From positions 868,001-932,000 of the forward strand of contig NC_012751.1 in NCBI RefSeq assembly GCF_000021705.1: a stretch of DNA of 64,000 bases. Reading direction: 5' to 3'. Both the position numbers and the translations under genes were made by a program. The notes beneath the pieces are model-generated. The model saw only the letters and a program-made list of their open reading frames with translations, did not search any database and was not told where the DNA came from. The DNA comes from Candidatus Hamiltonella defensa 5AT (Acyrthosiphon pisum). GTDB lineage: Bacteria > Pseudomonadota > Gammaproteobacteria > Enterobacterales > Enterobacteriaceae. This document shows, in pieces, positions 47,111-55,126 of the stretch (position 1 is its first letter; each line of letters starts with the position of its first letter).

Positions 47111-47647
47111 ATGAAGATGTATAAAAATTTTAACAAGACAGATATTGAAGCATTATCAGAAAAACAAAGGGAGTTGAAATACAACATCAATGCTTCATAC
47201 CTACAGGATGAAAACGGCGATGATTGGTATGACCTTCAAAAAACGTTTCAGCCAGACACATTCAAAGTGATGTTTGATGAAAAAAACACGGTGGTCTCTA
47301 TCGCGAGAGATGCTTCTACCTTATTCCCTTTAAATTGCAATATTGTCGAGCTGGATTCGCTGCCTGAGGGCGCAGAAAATAATGGAGAATGGATTTTTGA
47401 CGGTCATCAAGTGGTGAGAGGAACCTATACAGAGGCAGAACGGACGCGGCAAGCGGCGAGGGAAAAAGAAAAATGGATGGACAGAGCGAGCAAAGCCATA
47501 GGCCCGCTGGCCGATGCGGTAGAACTAGGGATAGCGACCGAACAAGAGGTCCAGGCTCTCAAGAACTGGAAAGCCTATCGTGTCGCCCTCCATCGACTCG
47601 ACCCCAAGGCGGGGGAAATCACCTGGCCTGAAGTGCCGAGGGGGTAG
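47111..47647 (+). CDS. Tail fibre assembly protein
   Basis: 178 residues from the ATG at 47111 (a GTG one codon upstream is possible). It matches the caudoviral Tfa family: YNINASYLQDENGDDWYDLQ at the N-terminus, then ELDSLPEGAENNGEWIFDGH and WKAYRVALHRLDPKAGEITW, ending PEVPRG. It chaperones folding or trimerisation of the fibre encoded directly upstream. A deleted duplicate lies at 32812-32950. Confidence 0.85.
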   Translation: MKMYKNFNKTDIEALSEKQRELKYNINASYLQDENGDDWYDLQKTFQPDTFKVMFDEKNTVVSIARDASTLFPLNCNIVELDSLPEGAENNGEWIFDGHQVVRGTYTEAERTRQAAREKEKWMDRASKAIGPLADAVELGIATEQEVQALKNWKAYRVALHRLDPKAGEITWPEVPRG

Positions 47648-47715
47648 GATTACAGGTGTTTTTATTTGTTTGGCCGCTGAAAATTTATGACCGACTTCGT
47701 TAAACGATCTCTCAT

Positions 47716-47961
47716 TTATTGCTTTAAGGCTTTTGAAATTGCTTCTCCGGCATTAAAGCAGCGGTTGAAAAGTTCGTCCATTTTACTTTTATCTTCAGGT
47801 GTCATGGTTGGAATTTTTGTGGAATCTGTTTTGGGGTCTGTGACACAATTTGTCACTTTGTCTATTTGAGTTGCGATGCCGACAGGTCTTTCTTGTGAGT
47901 CATTGTAAACTTTATCATCTCTAAGTAAGGGCTGATTTGAAGTAGAATGGTTAACGTTCAT
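47716..47961 (-). CDS. 81-residue phage-borne protein, copy B
   Basis: 81 residues starting MNVNHSTSNQPLLRDDK, with VYNDSQERPVGIATQIDKV and MDELFNRCFNAGEAISKAL. It is the paralogue of 33021-33266 and likewise convergent with a Tfa gene. Differences cluster at the two ends. No family is recognised. Position beyond the fibre genes on the opposite strand is a classic site for lysogenic-conversion (moron) genes with their own promoter. Confidence 0.65.
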   Translation of the reverse strand: MNVNHSTSNQPLLRDDKVYNDSQERPVGIATQIDKVTNCVTDPKTDSTKIPTMTPEDKSKMDELFNRCFNAGEAISKALKQ

Positions 47962-48125
47962 ATCAAAAACTCCTGAAATTTAGAAAGACCTTATATTGAG
48001 GGACCTTAAATAACTGAATGATTTATTTTTTTATTATCTGACCACATACATGATAAATATCAAATGATTTTTTCATCAATCCCCTTTTTATTCGATGAAT
48101 CATCATTATTTTGTTAATAGTGCTG
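47962..48125. repeat. Duplicated segment, upstream of 81-residue gene (copy B)
   Basis: Counterpart of 33267-33425, sharing GAAATTTAGAAAGACCT and ATAAATATCAAATGATTTTT. The similarity continues through the 81-residue gene and the end of tfa, so the cassette of roughly 600 bp was copied within the chromosome or brought in by two related prophages. Confidence 0.6.
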
Positions 48126-48179
48126 TCTAACCAAGAAAGCTGTAAACCATCACAGGATGCAGACGTGTTTTAAATATTA

Positions 48180-48881
48180 TTAACGAAATTCTTTAAATTT
48201 TTCTGGAGGGAAAGCCGACATATAGCGAGCCACTTTTTTATGAATATTCATATCGGTTTTGTAATGGCCACTTTCATTACTCCAATTATTTATGTTTCCA
48301 TTTTCTACCTCAAACATTCCTGCATAATAAACGTCTAGTCTACCACTTTCGCTCATTGCCAGAGATACGTGACCAATTCTCTTTCCATCAGAAGAGAATT
48401 GCCCTTCACAGGTACTGATAATTTCGAACTTAGTCTTAGAATTAAGGGAAGGAACAACAATAAACACATATCGGTCATCAGATAAAATACTTCCTAAATT
48501 TTTTTGATTTATTGTGACGCAAAATTTTTTTTCTTGAGGGCAGTGACCCTGTTTAATATTTTTAGCTTGAGAATCAATTTTTAGCGGTTTTAGATCCTGA
48601 AATGAAGGAAATATAGTTATATTTTTATCTGATAGAAAGTGGGGATTTTGTTCTATTTTCTTATCTTTAGAAACAGTTAATTCTTTAATAAAAGTTTTAA
48701 TAGCCACTTTTTTATTTTCATTAAAAGTTTTTTTATGTGTTCTTTCTAATCGTTTTAAAAGTCTAGGACTATTTTTAATTGATGTTGGTGTTAATCTTTT
48801 TGACTCTAACAACTTTAACTCTGATTCACTAAAATTTATTCCTAAAATATTTCTTATAGTAGTATTGGTAATTAAGCTCAT
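48180..48881 (-). CDS. Unrecognised effector-like protein
   Basis: 233 residues, MSLITNTTIRNILGINFSES onwards, basic and hydrophilic, without signal peptide or membrane helix. The C-terminal third has a compact domain: RIGHVSLAMSESGRLDVYYA, GMFEVENGNINNWSNESGHY, then KTD. I recall similar asparagine-serine-glycine-histidine-tyrosine segments in secreted toxin-like proteins, but cannot name a family. Low G+C, prophage-end position and similar neighbours suggest an effector gene. Confidence 0.5.
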   Translation of the reverse strand: MSLITNTTIRNILGINFSESELKLLESKRLTPTSIKNSPRLLKRLERTHKKTFNENKKVAIKTFIKELTVSKDKKIEQNPHFLSDKNITIFPSFQDLKPLKIDSQAKNIKQGHCPQEKKFCVTINQKNLGSILSDDRYVFIVVPSLNSKTKFEIISTCEGQFSSDGKRIGHVSLAMSESGRLDVYYAGMFEVENGNINNWSNESGHYKTDMNIHKKVARYMSAFPPEKFKEFR

Positions 48882-49407
48882 TTATTTCCTAAAAATAATT
48901 TAAATATGTTTATTTGTTTTAAATTTGAATGTAAAAATTTAAGTCTTTAAAAATACTTATTTTAAGCCTCTTTTTGTGAAAACTTTTCAAGTCATCATTT
49001 TTTTGTAAATGATTGAGCAAAAAAGCAATTCTTTCTTTCGAAGCATTAAGCTTTATATCAAGTTCTTCTTTTATCAGAGGTGTATAAGGTATTTTTTTAT
49101 GAAAATTTTCATATTATTTATTTTTTTATAGCTAAAACGCGCAATGTGGGCATTCAGACTTTTAAATATCATTTACGTTTCTTAAATCCAGTTTTGGATA
49201 ATTTATTTTATTAAATCATTTTTAAACTTTGAGATTTTTTAATTCAAAATATTTTATAAGTTTCAATTTAAAAAACGTCAAACACCGTTTATTTATGTAA
49301 ATTTTTATTGAACTATCTGTAAATAAATTGATTTCTCTCCAAAATACGTTTTTGTATTTGCACTTACTTCCTTCGGCTACGTGTCGCGCGGTCTACTACG
49401 TCAACCA
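48882..49407. other. A+T-rich intergenic region, no gene seen
   Basis: About 525 bp, strongly A+T-rich, between an effector-like gene and the methyltransferase. No convincing frame, RNA or repeat was found. Composition changes sharply to G+C-rich near 49370, marking the edge of an acquired segment. Confidence 0.35.
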
Positions 49408-50613
49408 TCAGGAAAACAGGGGCAATGCAAGTGAGGTGCCGTCTCGTTCATGCGCGATCTGAGCCCGCACGTGGGGCGTCATGATGCGGGCGACTTCCTG
49501 CATGACCGGCATGACGACGCTATTGCCGAACTGACGGTAAGCCTGTGTATCACTGACAGGTATCTGGAAAGCGTCAGGGAAGCCCATCAGGCGGGCGCAT
49601 TCACGTGGCGTCAGGCGTCTCGGCCGTTTGTTGCTGCCCTGCCATACAAGGATTTCTGACCCGTCCTTGTGATACCGGGCTGACAGTGTGCGTGTCACAC
49701 TATCGGGATAGACGATACCAAATCCGAACCCATTGCCGGCGGCGCGGTGCTTGTCTGCATAGGCCTGAAGGTAGGCCCACAGGTTGGGCGTCAACGTGTA
49801 TCGGAGCGGCACGGCCCGCCTGTCGTGATCGAAAAAGCGCTCTCCATCCCAGGGGAGCACCGGCTCTGTGCCATCCGTCCTGTGCAGAATTGACGCAAGG
49901 CGCGGACCTTCTTCCGGTAGTTTCAGGTCATCCCATGAGAAGCCCGTTTTTTCGCGGAAACCGACGATGATGATTCGTTCGCGATGCTGCGGTGTGAAGT
50001 GCTGCCCGTCGATTACCCTGTAATGCACATCATAGCCCAGCTCGTCCCTGAGCGTTTGCAGGATGACGTTGAAGGTGTGGCCCTTGTTGTGTGAAAGCAG
50101 GTTCTTGACGTTTTCCAGCAGGAACGCCCAAGGGCGTCTGGTGGCGATGATACGGGCCACGTCAAAGAACAGGGTTCCCTGCGTGGTGCATTCGAAACCA
50201 TGTGGGCGGCCCAGCGAATTCTTTTTGCTGACGCCCGCAATACTGAACGGCTGGCAGGGGAAGCCGGCGAGCAGTACATCATGGTCCGGCACGTCCTCTG
50301 CCGGATATGGAACGATGTCACCCACAAACGGATGAGGGGCGCCGTAGTTCTGAATGTAGGTCTTTTTTGAGAACCTGTTCCATTCGCTGGTAAAAACGCA
50401 TTCACCGCCCTGAGCATCGAAGCCCATACGGATGCCGCCAATGCCGGCGAACAGGTCAATGAAGCGGAAGCGGGGGCTCACTTTTTTTGTGCGGGCGGCG
50501 GGTTGTTGCAACAGGTCGCGCAACACGGGTTCGGGCATGGGTTGTATGAACCTGAGGCGTTCTGGCGGCTGGGCATGTGTCATATCTTGCTCTCTGGGAA
50601 TGTGTGCGGACAT
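49408..50613 (-). CDS. Cytosine-C5 DNA methyltransferase (Dcm-like), orphan
   Basis: 401 residues. Conserved motifs in order: FIDLFAGIGGIRMGF (I, SAM binding), LLAGFPCQPFSIAG (IV, catalytic Cys), FLLENVKNL (VI), QHRERIIIVGF (VIII), then the target-recognition region, LTPRECARLMGFP (IX) and YRQFGNSVVMPVM (X). LSARYHKDGSEIL resembles Dcm/M.EcoRII-type enzymes, so a CC(A/T)GG-like target is plausible but unproven. No cognate endonuclease or vsr is next to it. G+C is clearly higher than in flanking DNA, indicating recent transfer. A start at the internal Met (MTHAQPPERL) is an alternative. Confidence 0.88.
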   Translation of the reverse strand: MSAHIPREQDMTHAQPPERLRFIQPMPEPVLRDLLQQPAARTKKVSPRFRFIDLFAGIGGIRMGFDAQGGECVFTSEWNRFSKKTYIQNYGAPHPFVGDIVPYPAEDVPDHDVLLAGFPCQPFSIAGVSKKNSLGRPHGFECTTQGTLFFDVARIIATRRPWAFLLENVKNLLSHNKGHTFNVILQTLRDELGYDVHYRVIDGQHFTPQHRERIIIVGFREKTGFSWDDLKLPEEGPRLASILHRTDGTEPVLPWDGERFFDHDRRAVPLRYTLTPNLWAYLQAYADKHRAAGNGFGFGIVYPDSVTRTLSARYHKDGSEILVWQGSNKRPRRLTPRECARLMGFPDAFQIPVSDTQAYRQFGNSVVMPVMQEVARIMTPHVRAQIAHERDGTSLALPLFS

Positions 50614-50835
50614 TAATCCGTGCGCGTTTAGATGTATGGGGAGATTTGGCTCAACAAACTGGGGGGAAAAGTACGCAAGACACCCGAGGTACCATCGGGG
50701 TCAAATATCATTTTTAATGACCACCGTGCCCAACTGTTTATATGATAAGGGCGTCCGGCGGGAAGGAAGTTTAAGAAAGGAACGTGACTGGAAAATGAAA
50801 GATTGAAAAAAGCACTGAATGTCCTGATTTTGAGC

Positions 50836-50891
50836 AAAATCACAGGTCATAATAAAATTTAACTCATTGTTAAATCACACTTTAAATATCG
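50836..50891. repeat. 56-bp direct repeat, copy 1
   Basis: Begins AAAATCACAGGTCATAATAA and ends AAATATCG. It is identical to 51844-51899 except for one base. The two copies flank the segment holding the gene at 50937-51587. Confidence 0.85.
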
Positions 50892-50936
50892 AGTTTTTAG
50901 TTATTTACACAAATTTATTGACAGGCTCACCCCAGT

Positions 50937-51587
50937 TTATTTTGTTGTTAACTTTGAGTTCACTGACTCTACGTCAATATAAAAATCAGCAACAAGGAAC
51001 GGCTCTTGTAAGAAACGTTTTAAATAAGAATCTGTACCGCGTCTAACCGCTGTTGCACGCAAACCAAAATCATCCATTATTCGTTTTGTCGATTTTCCAT
51101 TCGGGGTTTTTTCAAAGAAAATATTAAGGAGTTCATCTCCCTCTTTGCCTTTTGTCAAATCTAGAGTCTCATTATTTTCAACGTTTTTTCTTTTAATTAG
51201 CTGAGGCAGCTCTCCATAAAACCCCTGTTTTTGGGCAATAATCTTATATTGGTATGCTGTAACCTCATTAGCAAATACTGGTAATTCTTTCTCACGATAA
51301 TTTTTTATGAATGTCCACTTATGTGATTTATATTTATTTTCAAAATGGCCTTTATTTTTTTTATTGAAACTAGTGATTTGATTTGGCTTCGTTTTTGTCT
51401 CTTTATGAAAGAAGTTTTTGCTGTCTTCTATATACCGACTACTTTTCGGGTTCGGGGAAATGTGATGAGGAATAGATGATGTTGAATTAGATACAGTTTG
51501 AATGCTTTTTACAAACTTCTGTGTTGACGATGTTGACGATGTTGACGATGTTGACGATGTTGACGATGTTGACGATATAGGTCTCAT
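50937..51587 (-). CDS. Effector-like protein with Ser-Ser-Thr repeat N-terminus
   Basis: 216 residues. The start MRPISSTSSTSSTSSTSSTS comes from a 9-bp tandem repeat. The rest is basic and hydrophilic, with VTAYQYKIIAQKQGFYGELP and a C-terminal domain including MDDFGLRATAVRRGTDSYLK and FLQEPFLVADFYIDVESV. A disordered Ser/Thr-rich N-terminus is what type III signals often look like. No family is recognised. It sits alone between two direct repeats next to a group II intron remnant. Confidence 0.5.
   Translation of the reverse strand: MRPISSTSSTSSTSSTSSTSSTQKFVKSIQTVSNSTSSIPHHISPNPKSSRYIEDSKNFFHKETKTKPNQITSFNKKNKGHFENKYKSHKWTFIKNYREKELPVFANEVTAYQYKIIAQKQGFYGELPQLIKRKNVENNETLDLTKGKEGDELLNIFFEKTPNGKSTKRIMDDFGLRATAVRRGTDSYLKRFLQEPFLVADFYIDVESVNSKLTTK
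51523..51576. repeat. 9-bp tandem repeat, six perfect copies
   Basis: GTTGACGAT is repeated six times without error inside the 5' end of the gene at 50937-51587, encoding Ser-Ser-Thr units. The unit is a multiple of three, so copy-number changes alter length rather than frame. Confidence 0.95.
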
Positions 51588-51843
51588 AACATTCTTTCCA
51601 TTAAAGTTAAAAAGTTATAACAGGTTAAATAGTTAATTTTAATATTTTTTTAACAAACAAAACTATCAAAAAACGCGCATTTTATTTGACAAAATAGAGG
51701 CCATGAAACCATCAAGCAAATACCTAAATGCTGTTTTTAAAGAGATAAAGTACGAGAGTATGAATAAGCTAAAAATTAATTTTTGACTGAGTAAGTCATA
51801 TTCGATCAAATTTATGAAACTGAATTAATCCCTATTTTTGATG

Positions 51844-51899
51844 AAAATCACAGGTCATAATAAAATTTAACTCATTGTTAAATCACACTTAAAATATCG
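51844..51899. repeat. 56-bp direct repeat, copy 2
   Basis: Second copy of the repeat at 50836-50891, ending just before the truncated intron maturase. One mismatch. The pair is 1,008 bp apart and in the same orientation. Confidence 0.85.
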
Positions 51900-51924
51900 G
51901 CTTTTATCCCATTTTATGGTCTAA

Positions 51925-52693
51925 AGAGGCTTGCGTCTATCACAAGAAAAAACGGGGATTATCCATATTAGTGAAGGGTTTAATTTTTTAGGACAGAATG
52001 TGAGATCTTTTAACGGCAAATTTTTAATAACACCCGCCAAAAAAAATCTCACAAACTTTTTGAAGAAAATGAGAACCACGATAAAGAAGGAAAGGTCAAG
52101 TAGCGCATGGAAACTGATAACTCAATTCAACCCGATAATGAGAGGGTGGGTAAATTACCATCGACATGTTGTGGCGAAAAAAACCTTTTCTAAAATCGAT
52201 CATCTGATTTGGCAAGTTTTGTGGAAATGGTGTTTAAGACGTCACCCAAAGAAAGGTAAATATTGGGTAAGAAAAAAATACTTTACCGTTCAAGGGAATA
52301 ACCAATGGGTGTTCAGTGGAAAATCGCCAGAAGGCAAAATGTTCACACTGTACAAAGCCTCTTCCACACCTATAAAGCGCCATATAAAAATCAGAAGTGA
52401 AGCCTGCGCATTCGATAAAGAATGGGAAATATATTTCGAAAAAAGGCTAGAAAATACCTGGAAAACAAAAGCCGTGGGAAAGTAAGAAAGTCATACCACT
52501 ATGGATAAAACAAGATAAACGCTGTTTGTGCTGCAACCAATTAATTACTCAAGAAACTGGCTGGAACATACACCATAAAGTCGAAAGAGTGAAAGGAGGC
52601 GGAAATGAACTGAGTAATCTTGAACTCTTACATCCCAATTGCCATCGACAAAAACATAGTAGGGCTGCTGGTTACGATCGTATAGTATCGTAA
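51925..52693 (+). pseudogene. Group II intron maturase/RT fragment with HNH domain
   Basis: The first frame (to 52485) starts in the RT domain after the YADD core: LSQEKTGIIHISEGFNFLGQ, NVRSFNGKFLITPAKKN, then the maturase region FNPIMRGWVNYHRHVVAKKT and WKWCLRRHPKKGKYWVRKKY. A frameshift near 52465-52485 leads to RCLCCNQLITQETGWNIHHK, then GGGNELSNLELLHPNCHRQK, an HNH endonuclease ending at 52693. The catalytic RT half is absent. It once promoted splicing and retrohoming. Confidence 0.8.
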
Positions 52694-52782
52694 CTTATTA
52701 AAGGCTTGAGCGGTATGCGGGGAAACTTGCACGTACCGTTCTTAGGGGGCGGCGTGACAGAGATGTCACGTTGCTACCCGAC
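51925..52782 (+). mobile_element. 5'-truncated group II intron
   Basis: The segment holds the C-terminal half of an intron-encoded reverse transcriptase, an HNH domain, and domain V at 52708-52744 (GAGCGGTATGCG, GAAA-type loop, CGTACCGTTCTTA). Domain VI and an ACCCGAC 3' end follow near 52782. No 5' boundary (GTGYG) or RT catalytic core is present, so splicing and mobility in cis are lost. The downstream exon is the 3' part of an rpn gene. Confidence 0.8.
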
Positions 52783-53160
52783 CATATCCGACGACGGGAT
52801 ATGTTGGAACTTGCTGTAGAGTTAGCTAATCTAATAGAAAAGTGGAAGTATTCCAAAGAACAATGCAAGAGTTTATTATATTATATAGCTCAGGCAGGAA
52901 ATACGATTGACGGCGAGGGATTTATCCGAACCCTTGCGGAAAAAGCACCGACTTACCGGGAGGATTTTATGACGATTGCAGAACAGTTAGAAGCTAAAGG
53001 CGAGGCTAGAGGTATCCAGCAAGGCAAGCAAGAAGGCTATCAGCTAGGCCGACAGGATGCTAACAAGGAGTTAGCACAGCAGCTTCTATCTGATGGTATA
53101 GATCGCACAAATGTTAAGCGCTATACCGGCCTTTCAGATAGTGAACTAGATCAACTGTGA
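52783..53160 (+). pseudogene. Rpn/YhgA-family nuclease, C-terminal exon
   Basis: Directly after the intron end the frame reads HIRRRDMLELAVELANLIEK and continues with EGFIRTLAEKAPTYREDFMT, IAEQLEAKGEARG, a GxxxG-type repeat (QQGKQEGYQLGRQD) and LSDGIDRTNVKRYTGLSDSE. This is the C-terminal third of recombination-promoting nucleases (YhgA-like, transposase_31). The PD-(D/E)XK half is missing upstream, so the gene is split by the intron and not functional here. Confidence 0.78.
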
Positions 53161-53228
53161 GGCAAGAAGCCAGCTTGCCTCTAGCTTAAATGTGAATAAT
53201 TATTAACGCCCTAATAGGGAAATTAGGT

Positions 53229-54113
53229 GTGGAAAAGTTTAACAGGTTTAATTACTTTAGAAATCGAGATAAACATTTTGCTAACTTGATTAGTATCATA
53301 GATGGAATTATCTGTGATGGCTGTGTTAATTCGCAAGAAATTTTATACTTAGACACTTGGCTTCTTAATGCGAATGAGATTAGTGATAATTTTTGTTTTA
53401 AATCTATTCGGCGTAGAATATCTGATGTTTTAGCTGATGAAACTATTGATTCTACTGAACTAAATGAAATTAAAAAAGATTTAATTATAATTCAAAAAAA
53501 CTTGTTGGAGCTTCCTTATCTTCATTTAAATTCAATTGAATCAGATAGGCATTTATTTGAAGGATTATGCAAAGGCATACTATCAGATAAAGAATTAAAT
53601 GATTCAGAAATAAAATACCTTAAGTGGTTTTTGTCAAAAAACGATAATCTTAAAAAAAATTATCCAGGTAAAATTATTTACGATATTGTAAAATATATAT
53701 TACAAGATTCTATTGTTACAGAAGAAGAAAGAGAATTTTTAAGAAAAACATTAATTTCTTTTACTGGGTGTGATATTGAGTCTGGGGTTGTTGATGGGTT
53801 CGCAACTCAATTACCTATTGATATTATTAATAAATTTGAAGCATCAGGAAAAACAGTTTGTCTTACTGGTGAATTTATTTACGGTAAACGCAGTGTATGT
53901 GAACAAGAGATCATTCGGCAAGGGGCAAATGTAATAGGTAATGTTACAAAAAAGTTAGATTATTTAATAGTGGGAACTATGAGTTCTAAAAATTGGCGAT
54001 ATACTTCACATGGTAGAAAAATTGAGAAGGCGGTTCACTATAGAGATGAGAAAGGTATTCCATTAAAAATAATTAACGAAGAACAATGGCAAGATTTTTC
54101 ATACTCAAACTGA
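53229..54113 (+). CDS. BRCT-domain protein with TerB-like helical repeats
   Basis: 294 residues from a GTG start. The N-terminal ~180 residues contain four spaced acidic helices of the form D-x-x-(I/V/L)-(N/D/T)-x-x-E: DGCVNSQEILYLDTWLL, DETIDSTELNEIKKDL, DKELNDSEIKYLKWFL and DSIVTEEEREFLRKTL, as in TerB-like domains. The C-terminal ~80 residues are a BRCT fold: GKTVCLTGEFIYGKRSVCEQ, IIRQGANVIGNVTKKLDYLI and the closing Trp in NEEQWQDF. BRCT domains bind phosphopeptides or DNA ends. It sits among rpn fragments and a HIRAN gene. A role in DNA-damage response or phage defence is conjecture. Confidence 0.72.
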   Translation: MEKFNRFNYFRNRDKHFANLISIIDGIICDGCVNSQEILYLDTWLLNANEISDNFCFKSIRRRISDVLADETIDSTELNEIKKDLIIIQKNLLELPYLHLNSIESDRHLFEGLCKGILSDKELNDSEIKYLKWFLSKNDNLKKNYPGKIIYDIVKYILQDSIVTEEEREFLRKTLISFTGCDIESGVVDGFATQLPIDIINKFEASGKTVCLTGEFIYGKRSVCEQEIIRQGANVIGNVTKKLDYLIVGTMSSKNWRYTSHGRKIEKAVHYRDEKGIPLKIINEEQWQDFSYSN

Positions 54114-54227
54114 AATGCACCTAATTAGAGCAAGAAGTCAATGGGTCAAACATTAAAAATTTTCATGGTGAAAACGTAAAGGCGTATTGATGACTTCCCA
54201 ACTTTCACCCGAAGAAAGAATTAGCGA

Positions 54228-54812
54228 TTGAAAAATATAGATGATTATTTGAATAAGCATTTATTTTGGAAAGTTTCATTCAAAGATATTCTTGTTTGCA
54301 TAATATTTTTTATTCTAATGTTCATGCTAGTGAAATGCAAAAGAAGTACAGATAACATTGTTACTGTTCCTACTGATTCAGATGTTATATCAAAACCAAT
54401 TCATAATTGGCTAAAACCGTTCATAATAGAATCATATGGATTAAAAGATGGAGTACTTATTATTAAAATGAAAACAAGAAGAGTGGCAAATGAAATAGAT
54501 GAAGAGTATTCGAATGCAACAGTACATTTTACTACTTTTTGTTATATTAATTATAATGATGAAATAACAAAGAGGGCTTTGAATGGAGAAATTCTAAGTG
54601 ATTTAGAACGGGACAATTTTCTAATCAAGAAAGAAATACAAGACGCACCACCCATCAAAAAGATCATATTTATTACCCCATCAAAAAATGAGGGGACGAT
54701 AGTATCTACCATAAATGCCGGGTCAAATGAATGTAAAAAGATAGGTAAAATGGATAACGATAAAAAATCAAAATATATGGAAAAATTAATTGAGGTCGAG
54801 AAACATTATTGA
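54228..54812 (+). CDS. Single-pass membrane protein, unknown function
   Basis: 194 residues from a TTG at 54228. The alternative is a later Met. One membrane helix lies at about residues 18-36 (FKDILVCIIFFILMFMLVK), followed by a ~155-residue soluble domain, probably periplasmic. The frame is clean and very A+T-rich like the BRCT gene 114 bp upstream, so they may be expressed together. I recognise no family. Confidence 0.5.
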   Translation: MKNIDDYLNKHLFWKVSFKDILVCIIFFILMFMLVKCKRSTDNIVTVPTDSDVISKPIHNWLKPFIIESYGLKDGVLIIKMKTRRVANEIDEEYSNATVHFTTFCYINYNDEITKRALNGEILSDLERDNFLIKKEIQDAPPIKKIIFITPSKNEGTIVSTINAGSNECKKIGKMDNDKKSKYMEKLIEVEKHY

Positions 54813-54904
54813 GTTTGGATCCATCTTGGATATTTGGGTAATAAGATGTCTGAGTAGTAACTTTTTTACGACGAACCGAATAATGCTTCGCATGCAAAGC
54901 AATT

Positions 54905-55118
54905 TTGCATCAGATTGCAGAGAAAGCAACTGATTATCGGGAGGATGTTATGACGATTGCAGAACAGCTTGAAGCAAAAGGTGAAGCTAGAGGCTACCCA
55001 GTTAGGCCGACAGGATGGGGTTAAAGAAGCTAATCTTCAACTGGCAAAACAGCTTCTATCTGATGGTGTAGCGCGAGAAAATATTAAACGCTATTTCCTA
55101 CATCTTCAAGTTAATTGA
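54905..55118 (+). pseudogene. Second Rpn/YhgA C-terminal fragment
   Basis: Two frames give AEKATDYREDVMTIAEQLEA then, after a small indel near 54995, QLGRQDGVKEANLQLAKQLL and SDGVARENIKRYF, highly similar to the rpn exon at 52783-53160. The N-terminal nuclease domain and a start are absent. Together with the first fragment it brackets the BRCT and membrane-protein genes in direct orientation. Confidence 0.7.
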
Positions 55119-55126
55119 GTATGTTT

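Noticed and set aside
51523..51576. Short repeats that might suggest a CRISPR array
   Set aside because: The units are contiguous 9-mers without spacers and lie inside a coding frame; no CRISPR repeat-spacer pattern or cas gene was seen anywhere.
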